DNA of 11,549 bases from Spirochaetia bacterium (lineage in GTDB: Bacteria; Spirochaetota; Spirochaetia; Treponematales; Breznakiellaceae). The notes under the pieces were generated by a model. The model worked only from the letters and a program-made list of their open reading frames with translations. It had not been told where the DNA came from and did no database searches. The translations under genes were made by a program, and so were the position numbers. This document shows positions 1 to 7,016 of this stretch, in pieces. Position 1 is the stretch's first letter. Every line of letters starts with the position of its first letter. The DNA lies in assembly GCA_025997795.1 (NCBI GenBank), contig BNVB01000064.1:1-11549 (forward strand), written 5' to 3'.

Positions 1-454
1 CCGGCCTGCCGGAAGGGACCGCCAGAAGCATTTCCAGAAAAGGGGTCTTGCCTAAATCGCTGGTAACAGAAAAGAGGATGATCGAAGTGTCCCGTTCCGC
101 CAGGCGGGTAAAGATACGCACGGTCTGCCCCAGATCGATAATTTCCCCGGAAAGAATATAATCCCCCCGGACATTCGGCCCCTGGCTTATCACGCGGGCC
201 CCCGCTCCGCTTAGACCATTGATGCTGTTTTGTTTCCAGTAATTCCCCAGGGGCGATTCCAGCCCGGAACTGGAGAAGGAACTTACTTCAATCGTCCCGG
301 CGGATTTACCTGAACGGTCAAGCTGTTGTTTGACAGCCAAAGCGGCATTGGCACATTCCCTGTCCAGATCCTCCAGGGACTGTACGGCCCTTTGACCCGA
401 AAGGGAAAATATACCCGCAAACAAAAACACCGCAAAAACCATCGCCTTTTTCAT
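1..454 (-). CDS. Secreted protein, CsgG/FlgO/LpoB-like (partial, C-terminus outside window)
   Basis: This reading frame opens at an ATG (complement 452-454) and runs off the left edge after 151 codons, so its end is not seen. An AGGAG ribosome binding site lies 5 nt upstream (complement 460-464). The N-terminus MKKAMVFAVFLFAGIFSLSG is a typical signal peptide with a basic start and hydrophobic core; there is no lipobox cysteine, so it is probably exported to the periplasm. After it come a helical stretch (LEDLDRECANAALAVKQQLD), a beta-strand motif TIEVSSFSS, and the segment DYILSGEIIDLGQTVRIFTR. Alternating strands of this kind resemble the small periplasmic CsgG/FlgO/LpoB-type fold common as hypothetical proteins in treponemes. 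The family call is from pattern memory only; a plain hypothetical exported protein is the safe reading. It is divergent from the phase-variable lipoprotein locus. Confidence 0.6.
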   Translation of the reverse strand, partial: MKKAMVFAVFLFAGIFSLSGQRAVQSLEDLDRECANAALAVKQQLDRSGKSAGTIEVSSFSSSGLESPLGNYWKQNSINGLSGAGARVISQGPNVRGDYILSGEIIDLGQTVRIFTRLAERDTSIILFSVTSDLGKTPFLEMLLAVPSGRP

Positions 455-471
455 AACAGCTCCTAGAGGAG

Positions 472-480
472 AGTATAGCA
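472..480 (-). promoter_or_regulatory. Extended -10 promoter for the left-edge exported protein
   Basis: Read on the minus strand, TGC-TATACT gives a perfect TGN extended -10 with TATACT at complement 472-477. The predicted transcription start (about 465) falls just before the AGGAG site of the exported-protein gene, giving a 5' leader of only about 11 nt. No good -35 box is visible, which extended -10 promoters can tolerate. Confidence 0.5.
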
Positions 481-545
481 TTTTTTTGAGTTACGAGTAA
501 TTGTTTGGTTATTGATGATTTCCCTGTAAAAATCCCTGCGAAGGC

Positions 546-573
546 TTGTTTTTTTCATAATATGTGCTATAGT
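546..573 (+). promoter_or_regulatory. Sigma70-type promoter of the phase-variable lipoprotein locus
   Basis: TTGTTT (546-551) and TATAGT (568-573) are separated by 16 nt, a good vegetative promoter pair. The start would lie near 580, about 45 nt before the ATG at 625. The T-run within the spacer could itself vary in length. Confidence 0.5.
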
Positions 574-584
574 AAGCTTATCTA

Positions 585-599
585 CCAGCCAATGGCTGG
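585..599. promoter_or_regulatory. Perfect dyad CCAGCC-AAT-GGCTGG in the 5' leader
   Basis: Six-base arms (585-590 and 594-599) flank a 3-nt centre just after the predicted transcription start and 14 nt before the ribosome binding site. It could be an operator or a small leader hairpin; the sequence alone does not decide. Confidence 0.35.
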
Positions 600-613
600 A
601 ATAAACTGCCTCC

Positions 614-618
614 AGGAG
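614..618 (+). promoter_or_regulatory. Ribosome binding site AGGAG for the ATG at 625
   Basis: AGGAG lies 6 nt before ATG 625-627, near-ideal spacing. It identifies 625 as the true initiation point of the locus, even though the frame from it does not now reach the lipoprotein body. No such site precedes the TTG at 804. Confidence 0.7.
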
Positions 619-624
619 CAAAAA

Positions 625-783
<159 letters not shown>

Positions 784-803
784 CCCTTCTTTTCCTTAGC
801 CTG

Positions 804-2099
804 TTGTTCGTACTTTCCTCCTGTGGCAACCTCACCGATGGCGGGACCACCCTTACCCTGCTCCTGAGTGAGGGCAAATCTGTTACCTATACTCCGTTGT
901 CAGGGCCGGGGGTGGTTGATATTAGTCAGCTTACCTATATCATCCACGGAAGCGGCCCCGGTATACTGTCAAAGACCGTCCAGGGCGGCGGTTCCATTAC
1001 ACTATCGCTGGTTCCGGGAAACTGGACTATACAGGTAACGGCTAAGTATGGTGATATGCTCTATGCCGAAAGTGAACCCCAATCTGTAAACGTTCAAGCG
1101 GGGGGAAACAATGCCGCCGCCATAACCATAGGTCCCGCATGGTCGGCGGGGAACACCGAAGACTTTGGCGGTGACCCTGTTGAATATAAGTATTTTTCTG
1201 CAAGCGATGCGGCAACAAGTGCCCTGGAAAGCTACATTGGAGGCTTAACGTCGGGAAATTATGTTGTTATTGTGGATGGTACCCATACCATAGGCACCAC
1301 CGTAAACATCGGCGGCGGCAATATTTCCCTGCGGGGACCCGGGAACATCAACTGTACCGGGGGTTCAATGTTCACTATACCAGGCGGTGAACTGATCCTC
1401 CGGGGCCCCACCCTGCAAGGGGGTTCCAACGGCAATCCTCTGGTACAAGTTACCGGCGGCACCCTCACTCTCCGTGAGGGGGCCATTAAGGGCCATACTA
1501 ACACCTCAACCACCTTCGGCGGCGGGGTGTCTGTCAGCAATACCAGTATCTTCAATATGTACGGCGGGAGTATCGACAATAACCATGCCGACAGCGGCGG
1601 CGGAGTGTTAGTCAGTGCCGGCGGTACCTTCACCATGTACGGCGGGACTATCAGCGACAATAAAGCTACCACCGGCAGCGCTGGCGGGGTGTTTGTCTAC
1701 GGCGGCATCTTCACCATGAACGGTGGGAGCATTAGCAGCAATACCGCCGTGAACCTTGGCGGCGGGGCGTATGTCTACAGCAACGGCATCTTCACCATGA
1801 ACGACGGGGACATCAGCGGTAATACCGTCGGCGGCGGCGGCCGCGGCGGCGGAGTAAATATCGCTGGCGGTGGGAAATTCAAAATGTCCGGCGGTATCAT
1901 AAGCGGTTCTGTGCCTTATACATACTATCCAGCCAACACTGCGCCGGGTGTGGATAGCGCTTTGTTTAAAGAATCCGGTACTAGTACCGCCACATGGGGC
2001 CCCGGCGGAGCGGGGAATAATTTCGGCACTCCTGGCGCCGACACCTATATTGATAACACCATTCATATAATAGGCGGGGTGCAGATAACAACATGGTAA
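804..2099 (+). CDS. Beta-helix surface lipoprotein, phase-variable (OFF as sequenced)
   Basis: The frame is open from 690 to the TAA at 2097-2099, but contains no ATG or GTG before the first TTG (804). That TTG lies inside the signal sequence and has no ribosome binding site. The in-frame peptide LALLFLSLLFVLSSC (780-824) is a hydrophobic core plus lipobox, with the predicted lipidated Cys encoded at 822-824. After it come a beta-rich domain of about 110 residues and then a glycine-rich beta-helix. From 1551 onward the motif F-x-M-x-G-G-x-I recurs at 1551, 1629, 1710, 1791 and 1878, a period of 26-29 residues, with GGGV strands between. This is the pattern of Pmp/pectin-lyase-like right-handed helices of bacterial surface proteins. 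A surface or outer-membrane location is inferred. Expression from the ATG at 625 requires a heptamer copy number of 1 modulo 3; the window has nine. Confidence 0.8.
   Translation: MFVLSSCGNLTDGGTTLTLLLSEGKSVTYTPLSGPGVVDISQLTYIIHGSGPGILSKTVQGGGSITLSLVPGNWTIQVTAKYGDMLYAESEPQSVNVQAGGNNAAAITIGPAWSAGNTEDFGGDPVEYKYFSASDAATSALESYIGGLTSGNYVVIVDGTHTIGTTVNIGGGNISLRGPGNINCTGGSMFTIPGGELILRGPTLQGGSNGNPLVQVTGGTLTLREGAIKGHTNTSTTFGGGVSVSNTSIFNMYGGSIDNNHADSGGGVLVSAGGTFTMYGGTISDNKATTGSAGGVFVYGGIFTMNGGSISSNTAVNLGGGAYVYSNGIFTMNDGDISGNTVGGGGRGGGVNIAGGGKFKMSGGIISGSVPYTYYPANTAPGVDSALFKESGTSTATWGPGGAGNNFGTPGADTYIDNTIHIIGGVQITTW
1551..1905 (+). repeat. Degenerate coding repeats of the beta-helix, about 78-87 bp
   Basis: Five units share a core resembling TTCACCATGNACGGCGGG, starting at 1551, 1629, 1710, 1791 and 1878. 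Spacings of 78, 81, 81 and 87 bp are all multiples of three. The DNA is similar enough between units for recombination to change rung number without breaking the frame. Confidence 0.75.
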
Positions 2100-2119
2100 G
2101 GGTTAACGCATAAGGAAGA

Positions 2120-2190
2120 AAACCCTCGGCCAAGGCCGGGGCGGGCTGTCGGGAAGAAAAAGTCCCATAGCAACAGCGAAACCCGCCCGC
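2120..2190 (+). other. Nested stem-loop region after the lipoprotein gene
   Basis: GGGCGGG (2139-2145) pairs with CCCGCCC (2182-2188). Inside it CTGT (2146-2149) pairs with ACAG (2173-2176), and GGGA (2151-2154) with TCCC (2163-2166). A smaller GC-rich hairpin around CGGCCAAGGCCG (2127-2138) precedes it. No T-run follows, so it does not look like a standard intrinsic terminator; a rho-independent-like 3' end or a structured RNA are both possible. Confidence 0.4.
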
Positions 2191-2202
2191 CATGCAGTAA
2201 TA

Positions 2203-2398
2203 CGCCTTGGCGGGAGTATGTTGCACTGGGGAGGGTAATGGGCAGTGAAAACATTTTGGAATTCCTCGCCCAGGGATACCGTACCCGGCGAAGAACTTAA
2301 AATGATCCACCAAATGTAGGTATGCCTGGGCGAATTCTACAAGCGTTTTCACTGCCCATTGCCCTTCCCAACGGAGGGAGCCTACACACGCCAAGGCG
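2203..2398. repeat. Long imperfect inverted repeat, about 81-nt arms
   Basis: The left arm (2203-2283) and right arm (2318-2398) are imperfect reverse complements around a 34-nt centre. Outer ends are CGCCTTGGCG and CGCCAAGGCG. The core AATGGGCAGTGAAAAC is identical in both arms, followed by GAATTC, GCCCAGG and ATACC blocks. The part between outer ends and core (about 20 nt) is diverged. There is no ORF with credible coding signals inside. It could be a miniature inverted-repeat element or the fold of a non-coding RNA. The right end lies 3 nt before the point where nuclease-like coding begins. Confidence 0.6.
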
Positions 2399-2554
2399 AA
2401 TAACCACTACGACCCGGAAAACAAAATACCCTTCGGTGGACTAACAACAGCAATAATCACGTTAGAATTAGAAAAGCTGGCGGTAACAGCAGAAAAAGCA
2501 GTTTCCGCCATGAGCGAAAAAGAACGCTGGGCCGTATTTTTTAAGTATTACAAC

Positions 2555-2607
2555 GATACGGAAAAACAGCCCCTGATACAAGAGATAACCCGCAAAGAGG
2601 AGGGCAT
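2555..2607 (+). repeat. Direct repeat, copy 1 (53 bp)
   Basis: Matches 2864-2916 at 51 of 53 positions. The copies are 309 bp apart, an exact number of codons, and encode DTEKQPLIQ(E/A)ITRKEEG in the same frame. Confidence 0.85.
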
Positions 2608-2863
2608 AGCAATGGCGGCAGACGTAATCAGCGGATTTACCGCAGATGAAGTAGCGTTTTTCCATGAGATGAGTGTGGAAAAGTACGAACTGGATATGCG
2701 GGCCCATGCGCAGGAAGCCGAGGAGATAGGCGAAGCTAGGGGTGAGGCCAGAGGCCGGGCAGAGGGCGAGGCAAAAGAACGGGCCAGGATACTGAATCTG
2801 CTCAAAAGGGCTGGCTATGACACCCAGGGTATAGAGGCGGCGCTGAAAAATAGCGAATAGCCC

Positions 2864-2916
2864 GATACGGAAAAACAGCCGCTGATACAAGCGATAACCC
2901 GCAAAGAGGAGGGCAT
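2864..2916 (+). repeat. Direct repeat, copy 2 (53 bp)
   Basis: Second copy of 2555-2607, located after the stop codon of the nuclease-like remnant. Sequence similarity ends abruptly on the left side and soon after GGCAT on the right, as expected for a recombination or duplication junction. Confidence 0.85.
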
Positions 2917-2957
2917 GGCGGACGGGCTTATGCCGGAACTGTAACATCCCTCCGTTT

Positions 2958-2968
2958 TATAGTATACT
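2958..2968 (+). promoter_or_regulatory. -10 region (TATAGTATACT) of the ABC exporter operon, probably leaderless
   Basis: Overlapping -10 matches TATAGT (2958-2963) and TATACT (2963-2968). With TATACT, the expected transcription start seven nt downstream is the A of the ATG at 2975, and no ribosome binding site precedes that ATG. The -35 region is weak (GTAACA, 2941-2946). Confidence 0.45.
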
Positions 2969-2974
2969 TCTCCC

Positions 2975-4849
2975 ATGAGCGGTAAGCAAAAGTCCGGTTT
3001 AAGGGAATTCCGGACGGTTATACCCTACTTAAAAAAATACCGCGTAAGTTACATCCTGGGTTTTGTCTGTCTTGTGGTGGTGGACGGCGCCCAGGCAGTA
3101 ATTCCCCAGTTTATCCGGATGGCGGTGGATCTTATTACCGCCGGGGATTTTGCCTGGATGGCGGTGTTCCGCCTCTGCCTTGCCATGCTGGGTGTCATGG
3201 CGCTGATTGCGCTGGGCCGTTTCCTGTGGCGTTACTTTATCCACGGATCTTCCCGCCGTATAGAGACGGAACTGCGGGACAATCTTTTTGGACACCTCCT
3301 TACCCTGTCGTGGGATTTTTACCAGAAACATAAAATCGGCGATCTTATGGCCCGGTCAATTAACGACATCAATGCTATCCGCAATGCCCTGGGCTGGGGG
3401 CTTGTTACCCTGGTGGACGGTACGGTAATGGCTTCCGCAATCCTGGTGATCATCTTTGTGCAGGATCCCCGGACGGCGGTTTTCTGCATTATTCCCCTGC
3501 CGTTTATTACTATTATAATGCTGTTGTTCGGCAAGGCCATGGGCCGCCTTTTTCACCGGGCCCAGGAAACCTATTCGACCATGAGCGATACGGTCCAGGA
3601 AACGTTTGCCGGAATCCGGGTTATCAAATCTTTTGTTAAAGAATGGTGGTTTATCAAAAAATTCGCAGAGGCCAACGACGATTACCGGAAGGCCAATATG
3701 GGGCTGGTAAAACTCTACGGTGTCTTTTTTCCCTTTGTTAGTTTTCTGGCGGGCCTTACAACGATTATCCTCCTGCTGGTAGGAGGCCGCCGGGTAGTAA
3801 CGGGAGATTTAAGCCCCGGCGAACTGGTGGCTCTTTTTAGTTATTTGCAAATGTTGATCTGGCCCCTTATGGGCGCGGGTTTTATGGTGAACATGATCCA
3901 GCGGGGAGCGGCCAGCATGGGCCGGATCAACGAACTTCTTAACAGCGAACCTTCCATACAAAGCCCCCAATTTCCGGAATCGCCGGAATCGCAATCACCG
4001 CAGTTAATTCAATCGCGCCGGAATAATCCGGTAATAGAACTGCGGAACCTGTCGTTTTCCTACGGTCAACAAAAAGCGGAAACAGAAACACAAAACCCCG
4101 AGGACAATCCCGTTCCGGTACTTAAGGATATTTCTCTTTCCATACCCCGGGGAACGGTTTTGGGAATTCTGGGCAGAACCGGATCGGGAAAATCGACGCT
4201 GCTTAAAACATTAACCCGCACGGTGGATCCGCCGGACGGGACAGTTTTTGTGGAAGGAATCGATGTAAAAAAACGGGACCTGCAGGATCTGCGCCGTCTC
4301 TTTGGGGTAAGCCCCCAGGACAGTTATCTTTTTTCCGATTCCATCAAAAATAACATCGCCTACGGAAACAAGGGCGAGGAGGAACCGGACGAGGCTGCAT
4401 TGAACCTGGCGGCGGGGCTTTCCGCCCTGGACGGGGATTTAGCGGCCTTCGGCGGCGGCTGGGATACCCTTATCGGCGAGCGGGGCCTTACCCTTTCGGG
4501 GGGCCAGAAACAGCGGGTGGCTATTGCCCGCTCGCTCCTGGCGGCGCCGGAGATACTGGTGTTGGACGATGCCTTTTCTGCGGTAGATGCCGAAACGGAA
4601 AAACGGATATTAACGGGGGTGCTGGAAGAACGGCGCAAGGGAAAGGGCAAAACAACGATTATCGTTTCCCACCGGGTTTCCACCTTAAGCAGCGCCGGTA
4701 TGGTGGCGGTGCTGGAAGATGGGCGCTTAAGCGAACTGGGGACACCTGCGGAACTGCTTAAGGCGGGCCGGTTTTTTGCCCGGATGGCGGAACTCCAACG
4801 GCTTGGAGAAGGCGCCGGTTCCGCTGCGGCTGGAGGTTCGCTTGGCTGA
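2975..4849 (+). CDS. ABC exporter half-transporter, degenerate-site subunit
   Basis: A 624-residue TMD-NBD protein of the MsbA/LmrCD-like exporter class (type IV fold), inner membrane. About six membrane segments fill residues 25-305, followed by the NBD. Walker A is GRTGSGKST (400-408), the signature LSGGQ (507-511), Walker B ends ILVLDD, and the H-loop His is 566. The residue that follows Walker B Asp531 and normally is the catalytic Glu is Asp532, a hallmark of the impaired ATP site in heterodimeric exporters. A low-complexity linker rich in Ser, Pro and Gln (about 328-345) joins the domains, and a Glu/Asn-rich insertion sits early in the NBD (about 366-382). The next gene overlaps the end by 8 nt, so the two are translated together. 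The substrate (drug, lipid or peptide) cannot be read from sequence. The start has no ribosome binding site but a -10 box lies just upstream. Confidence 0.93.
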   Translation: MSGKQKSGLREFRTVIPYLKKYRVSYILGFVCLVVVDGAQAVIPQFIRMAVDLITAGDFAWMAVFRLCLAMLGVMALIALGRFLWRYFIHGSSRRIETELRDNLFGHLLTLSWDFYQKHKIGDLMARSINDINAIRNALGWGLVTLVDGTVMASAILVIIFVQDPRTAVFCIIPLPFITIIMLLFGKAMGRLFHRAQETYSTMSDTVQETFAGIRVIKSFVKEWWFIKKFAEANDDYRKANMGLVKLYGVFFPFVSFLAGLTTIILLLVGGRRVVTGDLSPGELVALFSYLQMLIWPLMGAGFMVNMIQRGAASMGRINELLNSEPSIQSPQFPESPESQSPQLIQSRRNNPVIELRNLSFSYGQQKAETETQNPEDNPVPVLKDISLSIPRGTVLGILGRTGSGKSTLLKTLTRTVDPPDGTVFVEGIDVKKRDLQDLRRLFGVSPQDSYLFSDSIKNNIAYGNKGEEEPDEAALNLAAGLSALDGDLAAFGGGWDTLIGERGLTLSGGQKQRVAIARSLLAAPEILVLDDAFSAVDAETEKRILTGVLEERRKGKGKTTIIVSHRVSTLSSAGMVAVLEDGRLSELGTPAELLKAGRFFARMAELQRLGEGAGSAAAGGSLG

Positions 4850-7016
4850 TTATTTTGAAACCGAGGAAGTGGTCAAGGAGTACGATTCCACAATTTCCGC
4901 CCGGATCCTTTCGTACCTAAAACCCTATAAAATACTTGCCGGTGCGGCTCTTATTGCCCTCTTTTTTTCCACCCTGGGGGAACTCTTGGTGCCGGTACTG
5001 CAGCAGCGGCTTATCGACCGGGCGGTCATGGCCCGCTTCCTTCCCCTGCGTCTTAACGGCCGGGACCCCGCCGATTTTGCGGTTTCGCTTAGCGGTGAAA
5101 CATACCGGGCCCTGGAAGAACTGGCGGCGGTAAAGGGAGTTCTTGCGGCGGGGGATTACCGCTTTGTGCCGCAGGACGAAAAAATCCGGGTTTCCAAAAA
5201 AGCCGAGTTGGAACTTAAAGCGGCGGGTATTTTGGAAGCGGATCAATGGTATGCCTTTCCGCTGGCCGCCGGCTTAGACACAGAGCCTGCGGCGGGAACA
5301 GGGGCGGATTTTTCGGCGGCCCTGGGCATTGTAAAAAAATATCCGGGCCTCTTTGTCCGGGGGAGCGCCGCAGGGGCTATCAGAACAAAGGACCTGGCCG
5401 CACTTACAACCGAAGAAAAGCGGGTCATCCGCGGCCGGGATCTTGCGCTTATAACCCGGACGGTATTGATCATCCTGGGAATACTGGTATCGATTCTGGT
5501 GTTTACCTTTATTGAAACCTGGACTTCGGTTCTTATCGGCCAGCGGGTAATGAAAGACATACGGCTGGAGTTGTTTAAAAAAACCGCGTCCCAGTCTACG
5601 GCCTTTCTTTCCCGGCATCCGGTGGGGCGTATTGTTACCCGGCTTACCGGGGATGTGGAAACAATCAACGAATTTTTTACCAATGTGTTAGTTGCTTTTT
5701 TAAAAGATTTTTCCGTTATGGCCGGAGCGCTGGTTACCTTGTTTGTGTTGTCACCCAAGCTGGCGGGTGTTACGCTTTTGACCCTGCCGCCGGTACTGGT
5801 AATTACCGCCTTTTCCCGGGTCCGGGCCAGGGATGCTTTCCGGCAGCAGCGGACTGCTTCTTCCCGGGTTAATTCTTACCTTTCCGAGCGGCTTTCCGGG
5901 GTACAGGTGGTGCAGTTGTTTCTGGGGGAAAAACGGAGCCGGAAGGAATTCGGCCGCCGGGACGGGGAATACCTTAAGGCCAATCTTGCAGAAATGTTTG
6001 TGTACGCCACCTTCCGGCCGATGATCGATTTTATGTCCACCTTAACCACCGCCACGGTAATCGCCGTGGGGGCCAACTTTGTGCTTAACCTGTCCCTTTC
6101 GCTGGGGGTGCTTATTGCCTTTATCAACCTGGTGGGGCTCTTTTATTCGCCGGTGATGGATATTGCCGAAAAGTACACTTTGCTCCAGTCCGCCATGGCC
6201 GGGGGGGAACGGGTTTTTGCATTGCTTGATGTAAAAGAGAACATACCTGACGAAGGGAAAAAAAGCATTGAAGCTTCCCCGGTAAAAGGAACTATTAACT
6301 TTGATCATGTGTCCTTTGCCTACAAGGAAGGGGAGGATGTGTTAAAGGATTTAAGCTTTACCGTTCACCCCGGCGAGATGGCCGCCATTGTGGGTTATAC
6401 CGGAGCGGGAAAAACAACGATTACAAACGTGCTTACCCGGCTTTGGGATATACGGGCGGGCAGTCTTACCCTGGACGGAATCCCCATTGCAGACATTCCC
6501 CTCCCGGAACTCCGCCGTTCGGTACTGCCTGTCCTTCAGGAAGTGTTTCTTTTTTCCGGCACCGTGGCGGAAAATATTTCCCTGGGTCTGCCTTTAAGCA
6601 AAGAGGACATAAGCGAAGCGGCCAAAGCGGTACATGCCCATGAATTTATTACCGGTCTTCCCCAGGGTTACGATACGGTGCTTTCCGAAGGGGCGGCAAA
6701 TATTTCTTCGGGCCAGCGGCAGCTCTTAAGTTTTGCCAGGGTTATCGCCCACAATCCCGCTTTGGTTATTCTTGACGAAGCTACCAGTTCCATCGACACC
6801 GAAACGGAGCGGCTTATCCAGCTGGGAATACAGCGGGTACTGGCGGGCCGTACGTCTATCGTTATTGCCCACCGGCTTTCTACCATACGCCACGCCGACA
6901 GGATCCTTGTCCTCCAGGGCGGCCGCCTTGTGGAAGAAGGCCGCCATGAGGAACTTATCGCAAAAAATGGATTGTATGCCGGACTTTACCGGCTGCAGTT
7001 TGAAGAGTCATTGTAA
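4842..7016 (+). CDS. ABC exporter half-transporter, consensus-site subunit with TM1-TM2 insertion
   Basis: The start is taken as TTG 4842 because GGAGG (4832-4836) precedes it by 5 nt and it overlaps the upstream stop (4847-4849), typical coupling; this gives 724 residues. An upstream in-frame ATG at 4776 would add 22 residues lying within the previous gene and has no such site. TM1 is about residues 30-52 and TM2 about 203-224. Between them is a soluble stretch of about 135 residues that accounts for the excess over the usual near-600. The NBD has Walker A GYTGAGKTT (518-526), Walker B Asp645 with catalytic Glu646, and His677. The signature reads ISSGQ (621-625) instead of LSGGQ. Paired with the previous protein this gives one weak ATP site (its Asp532 with this ISSGQ) and one intact site (its LSGGQ with this Glu646). 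The end overlaps the opposing ankyrin gene by 9 nt. Confidence 0.93.
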   Translation: MADYFETEEVVKEYDSTISARILSYLKPYKILAGAALIALFFSTLGELLVPVLQQRLIDRAVMARFLPLRLNGRDPADFAVSLSGETYRALEELAAVKGVLAAGDYRFVPQDEKIRVSKKAELELKAAGILEADQWYAFPLAAGLDTEPAAGTGADFSAALGIVKKYPGLFVRGSAAGAIRTKDLAALTTEEKRVIRGRDLALITRTVLIILGILVSILVFTFIETWTSVLIGQRVMKDIRLELFKKTASQSTAFLSRHPVGRIVTRLTGDVETINEFFTNVLVAFLKDFSVMAGALVTLFVLSPKLAGVTLLTLPPVLVITAFSRVRARDAFRQQRTASSRVNSYLSERLSGVQVVQLFLGEKRSRKEFGRRDGEYLKANLAEMFVYATFRPMIDFMSTLTTATVIAVGANFVLNLSLSLGVLIAFINLVGLFYSPVMDIAEKYTLLQSAMAGGERVFALLDVKENIPDEGKKSIEASPVKGTINFDHVSFAYKEGEDVLKDLSFTVHPGEMAAIVGYTGAGKTTITNVLTRLWDIRAGSLTLDGIPIADIPLPELRRSVLPVLQEVFLFSGTVAENISLGLPLSKEDISEAAKAVHAHEFITGLPQGYDTVLSEGAANISSGQRQLLSFARVIAHNPALVILDEATSSIDTETERLIQLGIQRVLAGRTSIVIAHRLSTIRHADRILVLQGGRLVEEGRHEELIAKNGLYAGLYRLQFEESL

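Larger units (their letters stand above)
2402..2944 (+). pseudogene. Rpn-family PD-(D/E)XK nuclease/transposase-like remnant (C-terminal part)
   Basis: An in-frame reading begins about 2402 (NHYDPENKIPFGGLTTAIIT, then a helical ELEKLAVTAEKAVSAMSEKE), passes the ATG at 2510, and ends at TAG 2858-2860. From 2510 it would give 116 residues. Its features (SEKERWAVFFKYYNDTEKQP, RKEEGIAMA, and the charged tail EIGEARGEARGRAEGEAKER) are those of the C-terminal half of Rpn / PDDEXK_2 proteins. The N-terminal nuclease core is missing and a TGA at 2303 closes the frame upstream. The ATG at 2510 has no ribosome binding site. After the TAG the same frame resumes with a second copy of DTEKQPLIQ and RKEEG and stops at 2942-2944. 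I read it as a dead fragment, possibly a fusion of two paralogue ends. A short expressed 116-residue protein from 2510 cannot be excluded. The family call is from motif memory. Confidence 0.6.

Noticed and set aside
1259..2066. Long minus-strand ORFs opposite the beta-helix gene
   Set aside because: Low-complexity antisense shadows of the glycine-rich repeats, with no start signals.
804..2099. TTG at 804 as a genuine start of the lipoprotein
   Set aside because: It would cut the signal peptide to MFVLSSC and there is no ribosome binding site; the ATG at 625 has both promoter and RBS.
4776..4841. ATG at 4776 as start of the second ABC subunit
   Set aside because: It lies 74 nt inside the first gene without a ribosome binding site, whereas TTG 4842 has GGAGG at 5 nt and overlaps the stop.
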